Source of the DNA: Candidatus Rifleibacteriota bacterium
Lineage (GTDB): Bacteria > Riflebacteria > Ozemobacteria > Ozemobacterales > Ozemobacteraceae
Length of the DNA: 64,000 bases
Assembly (NCBI GenBank): GCA_029564115.1
Contig: JAKQQP010000210.1
Span: forward strand, 62,001-126,000
Direction of reading: 5' to 3'
Position 1 is the stretch's first letter, and the number at the start of each line of letters is the position of its first letter. The translations under genes and the position numbers were made by a program. Positions 6,990-15,733 of the stretch are shown here, piece after piece. The notes beneath the pieces were generated by a model. The model worked only from the letters and a program-made list of their open reading frames with translations, searched no databases and was not told the DNA's origin.

Positions 6990-9404
6990 ATGACCTCCAC
7001 CATTCCATTTCTCAACAGCATCAGGCCACTCATCGCCAGACTGATACACTCTTTTCTCGCCGGTGATTACGACCAGAGGCGAGAGTCTGCCATCGCCCTT
7101 TCCAAGTTCAAAGGGGAAAAAGCTACAGATTTTCTGCTGGTTACCTATGAAAGCGACAATATCCAGGACTTTATGGCTCTGGCACTTGGCAATATCGATA
7201 ACCACAAGGCAATCGGCCTGCTGATCAACGCCCTCAATGACTCCCAACAGGAAGTCCGCTTCAATGCGGCCCGAGCACTCGGCATGCTTGAAACCCCTGA
7301 AGCTTTCGACATCCTCATGGATGCGCTGAACACCTACGCCGAATCAAGCGTCGGCGTTGGTTCACCAGCAATAGAAGAGCACGCTTCCCAGATTTTCTTC
7401 GAAGAAGATGCAATCATCAGTGCTATTCTTGCCGTCGGCAAAATCAAGAACTGGCGGGCGATTTCACTTCTGAAAAAACTTCTTGCCCAGGAAAAAAGCG
7501 CCAGAATACGTGCGTCTATAATTATGTCGCTCGGCATGATGGCTTCAGACAAGCTTCTGCCGGTTTTTCAGGCAGCGTTGCGAGACGAAGACCCGCGTGT
7601 TCGCGCTAACGCCATAGAAGCCATCGAAACCATAAAATCCGGCTCGATAGTAGGCATTCTTCAACCCTATCTCGACGATCCGAGCAATCGCGTCAGAGCC
7701 AATGTCGCCAAAGCAATCTGGAAATACGGTGACTTCGATGTCTCCGAGACCCTGAAGCAGATGCTGGAACATACCGACAAATGGTATCGGGCTTCAGCAG
7801 CCTACGCCATTGGCGAAATCAAAGATTCCAGGTTTATCAGAGAGCTGGGGCGTTCACTCAAAGACGAAGATCCTGATGTAAGGCGCAATGCCACAAACGC
7901 CCTGCGCAAAATCGAGTTTAAAGACGCGCTTCCCCACCTCAAGCCAATGCTCGATGACCCGAATTTTGACGTCAGGGTCGAAGCGGCTCTCGCTGTCTTC
8001 AGGTGCAACCCTGAGCTGGCATCTGCCCTGCTGAGAGAAAAGCTCGTGAAGGAAGAAAACTTTATTGTCCAGGCAACTCTCATTTCTTGCCTTGGCCAGA
8101 CTGGCAACACAGAGCTCATACCGGTTATTATGCCGTTTCTTGACAGCGAAGACCCGCGAGTAGTTTCCAATACTATTGATGCCATGGTAAAACTCTCCCG
8201 TAAACCTGACCCAGAAATGGTCAGCAGACTGAAAGATCTGCTGCAGCACGAAGACAACCGTGTAAAAAGTACCGCCATACGCACCCTCTGGGTCTGGGGC
8301 GAATACGAAGTTCTCGACAATCTTCGCGAAATGTTCAAAAGCGAAGATAAGCGCCGCATTCAATCGGCCACTTTCGTTCTCGGCGAAATTGGCAAAGAAA
8401 TCAGCCATGACGAAGAACTCTTGAAGCATATCAACGCCATTCTCACCGAACTGATCGATAACCCCGATGCTCTCAACAGCCAACTTGCAGCAGACATGCC
8501 CACCGGAATCCCTGCTGCAGCACCAACCGCCGAAATAGTTACCGAAACTCTGTCACCAGAGCTCGCCGGCAAAAAAGAAGCCGGCATCACAACGGTTGAA
8601 GCACCTCCCGAAAATACTGATTTCAGCGAAACCGTTACACCACAACCAGCTGTTGTTCTGCCGAATCAGATCCTTGTAGACAACAGCTACGCAGAAGAAA
8701 TCGAAAATGCCAACCGCTTCATTGCCGCACGCAATTATCTAGCCGCCGAGAAAATATTCCGTGTAATCTATGTCAAGGCTCCTCAGCACCTGAAAGCGCT
8801 ACTGGGCTACGCCAATCTCTGCTTCCTCCAGAAAAAAAATTCTGAAGCGGCAAAACTGTATCAGGAAGCCCTGGCAATCAACCCGAACCTGGTCAAGGCT
8901 CACTTTAACCTTGGCACGATCTTCTTTTATTCGCGCAAATACGAAGACGCGGTTAAACACCTTGTTAAGGCGCTCAGCCTCTACCCCAAGATTCTTGGTG
9001 CCTATCTGATTCTTGGCCAGATATATCAGATTGCCGGTAAGTTCAGCGAAAGCGTCAAACTGCTCACACACGCAGCAGCGCTTTCGCCCCGTAACCCAGT
9101 CATTTATCAAAAACTTGCGACACTTCACATTCAGCTGCGGCAATATGACAAAGCAATAGAAGTACTCCTGAAAGCGGTAGACATATCGCCCGTAGACGTT
9201 GAATCGAATCTTCTGCTGGCCTATTGCTTCAATCTGACCGGCAATCATCAGAAGGCGTTCAGCGCCATAGACCTCACCCTGCGGGCATGTGCGCAGTCAC
9301 CACAACAAGAGGCATCGTTGCGACAGATGCTCAAGGGTTACCTGTATCTCAACTCGATTCTACAGGAACAGAAACCTGCCCAGGAGAAAACCAATGACGC
9401 TTGA
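6990..9404 (+). CDS. HEAT-repeat / TPR scaffold protein (paralogue of 2575-4719)
   Basis: The 804-residue cytoplasmic protein has an array of HEAT repeats over about residues 1-490, for example DPRVRANAIEAIETIKSGSI and DPDVRRNATNALRKIEFKD. An Ala/Pro/Glu-rich linker follows (about 495-560), then five or six TPRs to the end (NPNLVKAHFNLGTIFFYSRK, YDKAIEVLLKAVDISPVD). The domain order is the same as in the HEAT/TPR protein of the divergent PilT operon, so the two probably arose by duplication. The ATG has GAGG eight bases upstream. The last 11 bases overlap the start of the next small gene. A protein-interaction role near the pilus motors is inferred from position only. Confidence 0.8.
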   Translation: MTSTIPFLNSIRPLIARLIHSFLAGDYDQRRESAIALSKFKGEKATDFLLVTYESDNIQDFMALALGNIDNHKAIGLLINALNDSQQEVRFNAARALGMLETPEAFDILMDALNTYAESSVGVGSPAIEEHASQIFFEEDAIISAILAVGKIKNWRAISLLKKLLAQEKSARIRASIIMSLGMMASDKLLPVFQAALRDEDPRVRANAIEAIETIKSGSIVGILQPYLDDPSNRVRANVAKAIWKYGDFDVSETLKQMLEHTDKWYRASAAYAIGEIKDSRFIRELGRSLKDEDPDVRRNATNALRKIEFKDALPHLKPMLDDPNFDVRVEAALAVFRCNPELASALLREKLVKEENFIVQATLISCLGQTGNTELIPVIMPFLDSEDPRVVSNTIDAMVKLSRKPDPEMVSRLKDLLQHEDNRVKSTAIRTLWVWGEYEVLDNLREMFKSEDKRRIQSATFVLGEIGKEISHDEELLKHINAILTELIDNPDALNSQLAADMPTGIPAAAPTAEIVTETLSPELAGKKEAGITTVEAPPENTDFSETVTPQPAVVLPNQILVDNSYAEEIENANRFIAARNYLAAEKIFRVIYVKAPQHLKALLGYANLCFLQKKNSEAAKLYQEALAINPNLVKAHFNLGTIFFYSRKYEDAVKHLVKALSLYPKILGAYLILGQIYQIAGKFSESVKLLTHAAALSPRNPVIYQKLATLHIQLRQYDKAIEVLLKAVDISPVDVESNLLLAYCFNLTGNHQKAFSAIDLTLRACAQSPQQEASLRQMLKGYLYLNSILQEQKPAQEKTNDA

Positions 9405-9579
9405 AAAATCACCTCAGCGCTGGAACTACAAAACCCTCGACCTGAAAAATCTCAAAGGCCCGGATTTTCTTGAAAGACTGGGCGACCTGCTCGACGAAGC
9501 CGGCCGGAATGGCTGGGATCTCGCCTACATGTGCGAAGATTACATGATCATGAAGCAGCTGTATTTGTTTAAAGACTGA
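9394..9579 (+). CDS. DUF4177-like small protein
   Basis: This 61-residue protein begins at ATG 9394, chosen because AGGAG lies eight bases upstream; a longer frame exists but has no such signal. The pattern WNYKTLDL, then FLERLGDLLDEAGRNGWDLAYM, broken here only by its own spacing, fits the DUF4177 family (a strand, a helix with LN.LG..GWELV, then two strands). The function of the family is unknown. The gene overlaps the end of the HEAT/TPR gene by 11 bases, so the two are probably translationally coupled. No membrane segment or signal peptide is seen. Confidence 0.7.
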   Translation: MTLEKSPQRWNYKTLDLKNLKGPDFLERLGDLLDEAGRNGWDLAYMCEDYMIMKQLYLFKD

Positions 9580-9623
9580 AAACCCTGCCCCAGAGCCGAC
9601 TGTACGCCGACATCGCAAAGCAG

Positions 9624-11780
9624 GTGCTGCCTGTGGGTTCACAGCATAAAATTGCCTCAACAGAAATCTCGCCTTCAATGAAATCTGCATCGAAAAAAAT
9701 CACAGAAAAGTCCCAAAAGTTGCGGCTCGACGACCATGTCGGTACAATCAGTGGCATCGGCCCCAAAAAATCAGAAACTCTCGAAAAAGCCGGTTTTGCC
9801 AGCGTTTTCGACCTGCTGCGCGTTTACCCCGTTAAATACCAGGACCGCCGGCAGGCGGCCAGTGTTGCTTCACTGCAAAACCAACAACAGTGCCTGCTTA
9901 AACTGAAGCTGCTCTCGATAAAATCTTATCATGCCCGCCGTGGCCTGACAGTTATCAACGCAGAATTTTGTGACCAGACAGGAAAAATTACCGCCAGATG
10001 GTTTAACCGGGTTTATCTGATCAAACAGTTGAAGCAGGGATGTGAATATTGGCTTTTTGGCGCCGTCGCAACTGTCAAGGGGCAACTCACACTGGCCAAC
10101 CCTGAAATAGAACCGGTCGATCCCGCGCTGCAACCTGGCACAAAAAAACAGCTCACCCCTGTCTACCCTTCGAATGCAAGACTTGCCGAGGCACGAATTT
10201 CGCCGCTGTCGCTGCGCAAGCTGATCGACAATATCCTTAATCAGGTCGACTGGGAAAATTCACTGCCCGAAGCTCTGCGAGAGTCATCATTCAATGTTAT
10301 AGCAGTCGCCATCGAAGACATCCATCGTCCTGAATCTGATGAAGAACTCAAAAAAGCCCGACATACCCTCGCTTTTTTCGATCAGGTGCTTTTTCAGATG
10401 GGGGTATTGAAACGTCGCGAAAATATCACCGGGTTTCTGACACTTCCCGATGCCGAAAAGGTTGCTCCCTGTGATGCTGCTTACCCTCTGCCCTTCACCC
10501 TGACTGGCGGGCAAAAACAGGCACTGGGCGAAATCACCATCGATCTGCAGCCCGGCAACGACAAGCCACCCATGAACCGGCTGCTACAGGGCGACGTCGG
10601 TTCAGGAAAAACTCTGGTCGCTTTTCTGGCAATGCTGCATTTTGCCCTTGAACTTTCACCCGGATCTCAATGCGCATTCATGGCCCCGACAGAAATTCTG
10701 GTTCGCCAGCATCTGCAGAATTTTATCAGATTTTTTCCGCAATTTGCCCATATGGCAGCGGTTATCACCGGCAGCATGAAGCCGGCAGAGCGCAGATCAT
10801 TGAACAAAGCGGCTGCCGACGGCTCCATACGCTTCATATTTGGCACACACGCACTTTTTCAGGAACAAACACAGTTCGCCCGCCTTGATTTCTGCATAAT
10901 CGATGAACAGCAGCGGTTTGGCGTAAACCATCGCCGACAGCTTTTTCGCAAGGGCAGCAACCCGCACCAGCTGCTCCTTTCGGCGACGCCGATCCCCAGA
11001 ACTTTGTCACTGACAATTTTTGGCGACATGGACACAAGCATTATCGCCGAACTGCCGCCGGGTCGGCAGCCGATCGTAACACGTATCTGTTCGAGCTTCC
11101 ATGAAACCATGCCATTTATTCGCGAAACTCTGGCCTGCCAGAATCAAGTTTACATGGTCTGCCCGCTGATAGAAGCATCTGAAAACAAAAACTGGACCTC
11201 TGTGGAAGAAGCTGCCGAGCGCATTGCCGACCTGTTTCCCGAGGTCTCTTTTGCCTGTCTTACCGGTTCGCACTCCTGGGAAGAAAAAGAACAGATCATG
11301 CATGAATTCAAAAGCGGTCGTTTACACATGGTTATCGCCACTACTGTCATTGAAGTTGGCGTAGACAACCCAAATGCAACTCTGATGATAATCGAGAACG
11401 CCGACTGTTTTGGTCTTTCACAGCTCCATCAGCTGCGCGGCAGAGTTGGCCGTGGCAGCGATGCATCGACGTGTCTGCTGATCTCGCATGCAGAAACTGA
11501 TTCTGAGCGTCTGGCGGCTCTAGCCTCGACCAATGACGGCTTCGAACTGTCACTGGAAGATCTTAAAATGCGTGGACCTGGCGATCTTGTCGGCACGAGG
11601 CAAAGCGGTCTGTCGCACCCATGTTTTTCACACCGGATACCCCAAAAACTCGTTGAAAATGCCAGATTACGCGCATTTGAAATTCTTACTCAGGAACCGG
11701 CTGAAATTCGCGACTGGTTTTTTGGGCAGATGGTCAAATCTTTTGGCGACAGTTACAAAACTTTCATGGAAGGTGGATGA
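9624..11780 (+). CDS. recG: ATP-dependent DNA helicase RecG
   Basis: RecG remodels stalled replication forks and Holliday junctions. The protein has up to 718 residues. An N-terminal wedge/OB domain comes first (ISGIGPKKSETLEKAGF near 38-54; OB part about 85-160), then two helicase domains. Walker A reads LLQGDVGSGKTLVAF, the DEAH-type box IIDEQQRF, motif III LLSATPIPRTL, and motif VI LHQLRGRVGRG. The start is unresolved: GTG 9624 or ATG 9678 (700 residues), and neither has a clear ribosome-binding site. It is followed after 3 bases by rsmD, a common pairing in bacteria. Confidence 0.95.
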   Translation: MLPVGSQHKIASTEISPSMKSASKKITEKSQKLRLDDHVGTISGIGPKKSETLEKAGFASVFDLLRVYPVKYQDRRQAASVASLQNQQQCLLKLKLLSIKSYHARRGLTVINAEFCDQTGKITARWFNRVYLIKQLKQGCEYWLFGAVATVKGQLTLANPEIEPVDPALQPGTKKQLTPVYPSNARLAEARISPLSLRKLIDNILNQVDWENSLPEALRESSFNVIAVAIEDIHRPESDEELKKARHTLAFFDQVLFQMGVLKRRENITGFLTLPDAEKVAPCDAAYPLPFTLTGGQKQALGEITIDLQPGNDKPPMNRLLQGDVGSGKTLVAFLAMLHFALELSPGSQCAFMAPTEILVRQHLQNFIRFFPQFAHMAAVITGSMKPAERRSLNKAAADGSIRFIFGTHALFQEQTQFARLDFCIIDEQQRFGVNHRRQLFRKGSNPHQLLLSATPIPRTLSLTIFGDMDTSIIAELPPGRQPIVTRICSSFHETMPFIRETLACQNQVYMVCPLIEASENKNWTSVEEAAERIADLFPEVSFACLTGSHSWEEKEQIMHEFKSGRLHMVIATTVIEVGVDNPNATLMIIENADCFGLSQLHQLRGRVGRGSDASTCLLISHAETDSERLAALASTNDGFELSLEDLKMRGPGDLVGTRQSGLSHPCFSHRIPQKLVENARLRAFEILTQEPAEIRDWFFGQMVKSFGDSYKTFMEGG

Positions 11781-11783
11781 GCA

Positions 11784-12344
11784 ATGAGAATAATTACCGG
11801 TTCCGCCAAGGGCAGGCGTCTGAAAATGCCCGGAGGCGGAAAAACCCGCCCCGCCATGGATAAAGTGAAAGGCTCTACCTTTAACATCATCGCTAATCTG
11901 GTCGAAAATGCCAGATTTCTTGACCTGTTTGCCGGTTCGGGCAACCTTGGCATAGAGGGTCTGAGCAGGGGCGGCAGTTACGCCGCTTTTGTCGATGCCT
12001 CACGGGAATGTACCAGAACGATCAGAGAAAACCTTGAAATTACCAGACTTGCTGAGCGCGGCGAAGTTTTTACCATGGATTGCCTGAAATTTTTACAGAC
12101 GGCTGAGTTGCCACGTTTCGATATAGTTTTCATCGACCCGCCATATCTGAAAAATCTTCTTGAGCCGCTGTTGCAGTTCATACCATCCTGCCGGATGTTT
12201 TCGACCGAAACTCTTTTTATCATCGAAAGACAGAAAAAAGACCTGCTTGGACTTGAAAAGCTGCCGGCTTACCGACTTCTCGACGAAAGAAACTTCGGCG
12301 ATACGGTAATAACGTTCTTCAGACTGACAGCAGACCCGAGCTGA
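11784..12344 (+). CDS. rsmD: 16S rRNA (guanine966-N2)-methyltransferase RsmD
   Basis: The 186-residue Rossmann-fold methyltransferase carries the RsmD features: N-terminal RIITGSAKGRRLKMP, the LDLFAGSGNLGIEGLSRG SAM-binding loop, acidic FVDASREC, and the catalytic DPPY motif in IVFIDPPYL. It should methylate the N2 of G966 in the small ribosomal subunit. The length matches the family. It begins 3 bases after recG with an AAGGTGG ribosome-binding site, so the two genes are probably co-transcribed. The transcript ends at the terminator at 12370. Confidence 0.93.
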   Translation: MRIITGSAKGRRLKMPGGGKTRPAMDKVKGSTFNIIANLVENARFLDLFAGSGNLGIEGLSRGGSYAAFVDASRECTRTIRENLEITRLAERGEVFTMDCLKFLQTAELPRFDIVFIDPPYLKNLLEPLLQFIPSCRMFSTETLFIIERQKKDLLGLEKLPAYRLLDERNFGDTVITFFRLTADPS

Positions 12345-12369
12345 ACCGCCAAAAATTCAGGCAAAAAAA

Positions 12370-12397
12370 ATACCGCCCAACGGCGGTATTTTTTTTT
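12370..12397. terminator. bidirectional intrinsic terminator
   Basis: A perfect 8-bp stem (ATACCGCC / GGCGGTAT) with a CAAC loop is flanked by A8 on the left and T9 on the right. It can stop both rsmD (plus) and the convergent gene at 12416-13273 (minus). Confidence 0.9.
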
Positions 12398-12415
12398 GTA
12401 TGGTTTGGCAGGGGG

Positions 12416-13273
12416 TTATTTGCTACCAGTCATGCGCAGATTCTGATAATCGTTATAAGCGGCACGATATTCAGCCAGGGCGCGTTTCACTTCTTCGGGG
12501 TCAGCGCCGCCACTGTTGGTAACCAGAGAGGTGTATTTCTGGTAGGTGGCGATGTAGCGATCATGAGCAGCCTTCAATGAGTCGCTCGAAGTGGGAACAC
12601 CAGTAACTTCAGGTTCTGTGGCAGTAACCGGAGACTGAGCAGCGGTTGGAGCATCTATAACCGGAGCCTGGTCAGCAATGACCACTGCGTCACCGGCACC
12701 GATATCGATGATGGCGCTGTCACCCACAGAGATGGGGGCATCCATGTCGCCGACCGGAACCACGCCACCGCTCATTTCATAGTCGCCAGGTGTGACGTAG
12801 ATGTTGTCAGATTCAGGGATAACCGGGCTGGAAGCGCCGCCCTTTCTGGCTTTATAGCGTTTGTAGATAAAATAACCCGCAACGGCAGCACCAACAAGAA
12901 TCAGTGCCGGGATAAACAGCGGGCTGGCAAAAATTCCGGCGATAAAACCGCCGACTGCGCCAAGAGCCGAGGCTATCGCACCGCCGAATGCTGCAAGAGC
13001 ACCAACGACGCCACCGCTTACTGCGGCAACCCCACCAACTACAGCACCGCCAACACCGGCAATACCACCGGCTGCGGCCCCAGCTGCAGCTCCTATGGCC
13101 GGAGCGGCAAGAACGATGCCAGCTCCTGCTACAGCACCTACGCCAGCGCCCACGAGAACGCTCTTTTTATCGAGAGCGAACGCCGGAGCCGGGTTGAATA
13201 CCGTGAAGTCGAAAAGCATGAGCAACGAAAGAACAACACACATTGTTACTCTTAATCCATTACGTCTGGTCAT
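12416..13273 (-). CDS. exported Gly/Ala-rich membrane protein, function unknown
   Basis: The 285-residue protein starts with a signal peptide (MTRRNGLRVTMCVVLSLLML, then cleavage around PAFA-LD near residue 34). Residues about 38-140 are almost wholly Gly, Ala, Val and Ile with repeated small-residue patterns (GAVAGAGIVLAAPAIGAAAG), like glycine-zipper membrane segments. A last hydrophobic helix ends at YFIYKRYKARKGG (about 145), followed by an acidic, Ala/Pro/Val-rich region and a C-terminal helical tail. The AGGGGG ribosome-binding site supports the start. The glycine-zipper region could oligomerise in a membrane. No family is recognised. Confidence 0.7.
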   Translation of the reverse strand: MTRRNGLRVTMCVVLSLLMLFDFTVFNPAPAFALDKKSVLVGAGVGAVAGAGIVLAAPAIGAAAGAAAGGIAGVGGAVVGGVAAVSGGVVGALAAFGGAIASALGAVGGFIAGIFASPLFIPALILVGAAVAGYFIYKRYKARKGGASSPVIPESDNIYVTPGDYEMSGGVVPVGDMDAPISVGDSAIIDIGAGDAVVIADQAPVIDAPTAAQSPVTATEPEVTGVPTSSDSLKAAHDRYIATYQKYTSLVTNSGGADPEEVKRALAEYRAAYNDYQNLRMTGSK

Positions 13274-13384
13274 AATCGAACCCCCTGTAACTGTCGGAAG
13301 ATTGGTGTACCTTCAGAATTACTTTCAAGTTTACTGATGCACTGGCAAAGCGTCAAGGTGCCCACAATCTTTTTTTCATTTTCT

Positions 13385-15556
13385 TCATTGCCCAAGCAAA
13401 GAGGCGAGAATCGTATTGCGCATTTTTATGCGATTGTTACTTACAGCCATCGCAATCGCTTTGCGACTGCCAAGAAAAACCATGGTTTTACGGGCTCTGG
13501 TCAAACCAGTATAAAGAAGATTCCTCTGCAGCATCATATAGTGCTGGGTAGAAGCTATCAGAACCACAGCGGGGTATTCGCTGCCCTGCGACTTGTGAAC
13601 AGTGACTGCGTAAGCATGTGCCAGATCAATAAAATCAGCAGCCTGAAAAACCACCCGGCCTTGCGGAAAGTCGATCTCGGCTTCCTGGTCTTCTACTGAA
13701 ATTTCGGCAATGGTGCCGATATCGCCGTTAAAAACTTCGAGATCATAATTATTACGCAGCTGAATAACCTTATCGCCGACTCGAAAAATCCGGTTCAGGT
13801 GCTCTATCTCATGCTTTTCGTTTGACGGCGGGTTGAGAGCTTCCTGAAGAATGACATTCAAAGAGCCTGTTCCGAGCTTCCCCCGGTTCATGGGAGCCAG
13901 AACCTGAATGTCGCTGACCGGGTCATAGCCGAATTTTCCCGGCAGGCTTTTCTGGACTACGTTCTTCAATAGTGTTATCAGTCGATCCGGCTCGTCTGCT
14001 GCGACGAGATAACAGTCTGAATGATTCTGCCCGTCAGGGACGGTGAGAACCGGCATCTGACCATGGTTGATCAGGTGTGCATTCTTCACGATATTCGAAG
14101 TTTCAGCCTGACGAAAAATCGAGTTTAAAACAACCACAGGAACAGCTTTCGAATTGATCAGCTCATTCAATACCAGCCCCGGGCCAACCGAAGGAAGCTG
14201 ATCGGCGTCACCCACAAGAATAAGAGCGGCAGTCTCCGGGATTGCCTGAATGAGAGAATAGAACAGGTTCATATCTATCATCGAAGCTTCATCGACAACC
14301 AGAGTGTCGCATTCCAGCGGCAATTCGCGATTGCGGCGAAAGCCCTTTTCCTGGGGCGAATATTCCAGCAGACGATGAATCGTCACAGCAGAAAAGCCCG
14401 AAACCTCTGCCAGACGCTTTGCCGCACGGCCAGTCGGACTGGCCAGCAGCACCCGATTACCAACAGCACGATGAGCGCTGACTACCGCCTTGAGTGTGGT
14501 CGTTTTACCGGTACCAGGGCCACCGGTGATTATTACAAAGCTTTTTTTGAGTGAAGTTTCGACAGCGAGCTGCTGAACGTCACTGAGCTTCAGCCCATGA
14601 GAGGCCACAGCTTTTTCGAGAGCGGTAAGCAGTTTTTCACGCGGTATTTCGCGGCTGCGGGCCGCCAGTTTTTTAACGATCACAGCGCTGCCTTCCTCGG
14701 CCCGATAACTGGCAGGCAGATAAAACAGGCGTTGCTGACGGAATTCACGCGCCACAAGCTTCTTTTCAGCCAGCAGGGCTGAAATCGCCTGCAAAATATC
14801 GTTGTTTTCCTTGAGAAGAAGCATTTCAGAGGCCATTTTGAAGAGTTCTTCCTCTTTGAGAAAAAGATGACCATCCTTAGTGATGGTGCTCAACAGAAAG
14901 AGGATACCGGCCTTGACTCGCCTTGGATCATTACCAGTGATTCCAAATTCTGCAGCGATGCTGTCGGCTTTTTTAAAACCCATCCCCGGAACTTCATGAG
15001 CGAGGATATATGGATTTTCAGAGACTTTACGCACTGCATCGCGGTCATATTTGCGATAAATTCTGGTAGCATAAGCCGGAGATATGCCGTGGCCCTGCAG
15101 AAAAATCATGATATCCTGGATCGAGCGTTGCAGAAACCAGCCGCTGGCAATTTTATCGGCCTTTCCCGGGCCAATTCCGGGGCACTCTGCAAGTTTGTCA
15201 GGCTGATTTTCTATGACTTCGAGAGTTTCAAGACCGAAAGTCTCTACCAGTCGCCGGGCGGTCACCGGGCCAATACCTTTGATCATACCAGAGCCCAGAT
15301 ACTTTTCGATGCCCTTGAGAGTTGCGGGTTTCAGCACCGTAAATTTCATAGCCTGAAACTGCATGCCAAAATTTGGGTGGCAGGCCCATGTGCCATAGAC
15401 ACGAATTTCTTCGCCGGGCTGAATGTAGCCAAAGTTGCCGACGACCGTCACACCGTGCGGGTGCTGTCTGCCAGAAGCCTTGAGAACATAGTAACCGCTC
15501 TGCTCATTGCAGAAGGTCACTCTGTCTACCGTTACCGTTATGCATTCGTTTTCCAC
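13385..15556 (-). CDS. recD2: RecD2-type DNA helicase
   Basis: The 723-residue protein matches stand-alone RecD2 (YrrC) in length and motifs. It has an N-terminal OB region, tandem helix-hairpin-helix motifs (IKGIGPVTARRLVETFG and CPGIGPGKADKIA, about 93-135), Walker A ITGGPGTGKTTTLKAV, Walker B LVVDEASMID, LVGDADQLPSVGPG, and C-terminal UvrD-like motifs VHKSQGSEYPAVVL and YTGLTRARK. It is a 5'-3' helicase involved in DNA repair outside RecBCD. The start is GTG without a Shine-Dalgarno sequence, seven bases after a TATAAC -10 box, so the mRNA may be leaderless. Confidence 0.93.
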   Translation of the reverse strand: MENECITVTVDRVTFCNEQSGYYVLKASGRQHPHGVTVVGNFGYIQPGEEIRVYGTWACHPNFGMQFQAMKFTVLKPATLKGIEKYLGSGMIKGIGPVTARRLVETFGLETLEVIENQPDKLAECPGIGPGKADKIASGWFLQRSIQDIMIFLQGHGISPAYATRIYRKYDRDAVRKVSENPYILAHEVPGMGFKKADSIAAEFGITGNDPRRVKAGILFLLSTITKDGHLFLKEEELFKMASEMLLLKENNDILQAISALLAEKKLVAREFRQQRLFYLPASYRAEEGSAVIVKKLAARSREIPREKLLTALEKAVASHGLKLSDVQQLAVETSLKKSFVIITGGPGTGKTTTLKAVVSAHRAVGNRVLLASPTGRAAKRLAEVSGFSAVTIHRLLEYSPQEKGFRRNRELPLECDTLVVDEASMIDMNLFYSLIQAIPETAALILVGDADQLPSVGPGLVLNELINSKAVPVVVLNSIFRQAETSNIVKNAHLINHGQMPVLTVPDGQNHSDCYLVAADEPDRLITLLKNVVQKSLPGKFGYDPVSDIQVLAPMNRGKLGTGSLNVILQEALNPPSNEKHEIEHLNRIFRVGDKVIQLRNNYDLEVFNGDIGTIAEISVEDQEAEIDFPQGRVVFQAADFIDLAHAYAVTVHKSQGSEYPAVVLIASTQHYMMLQRNLLYTGLTRARKTMVFLGSRKAIAMAVSNNRIKMRNTILASLLGQ

Positions 15557-15562
15557 AATGTA

Positions 15563-15591
15563 GTTATATCATTATTCGCAGGATTATTGAA
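15563..15591 (-). promoter_or_regulatory. possible leaderless promoter of recD2
   Basis: Minus-strand TTCAAT (15591-15586), a 17-base spacer and TATAAC (15568-15563) place the expected transcription start on the G of GTG 15556, seven bases downstream. The -35 match is weak. Confidence 0.45.
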
Positions 15592-15697
15592 GAAGCATGC
15601 TGGAGTCTTGAGGTTTTCGGCTGACTCGCGCCATATTTTACGGCCGGGAGGCAAAAAATAAAGTCTGCATCTGCTCTGACCGTCACAGAAAGGCAAT

Positions 15698-15726
15698 TTG
15701 ACAATCCTGGCTTATAATGCTAATTT
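15698..15726 (+). promoter_or_regulatory. possible promoter for the 15734 gene
   Basis: A perfect -35 TTGACA (15698-15703) is followed after 17 bases by TAATTT (15721-15726), and ATG 15734 is eight bases further on. An alternative -10 TATAAT (15713-15718) lacks a good -35 at normal spacing. Either choice gives a very short or no leader, and no ribosome-binding site is present. Confidence 0.4.
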
Positions 15727-15733
15727 GCCCGCC

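Noticed and set aside
14867..15661. 264-residue plus-strand frame opposite recD2
   Set aside because: Shadow of the conserved recD2 gene; no start signal or domain.
15698..15718. TTGACA followed by TATAAT upstream of the 15734 gene read as one promoter
   Set aside because: The spacer is only 9 bases, far too short for a sigma-70 promoter; TAATTT at 17 bases is the better partner.
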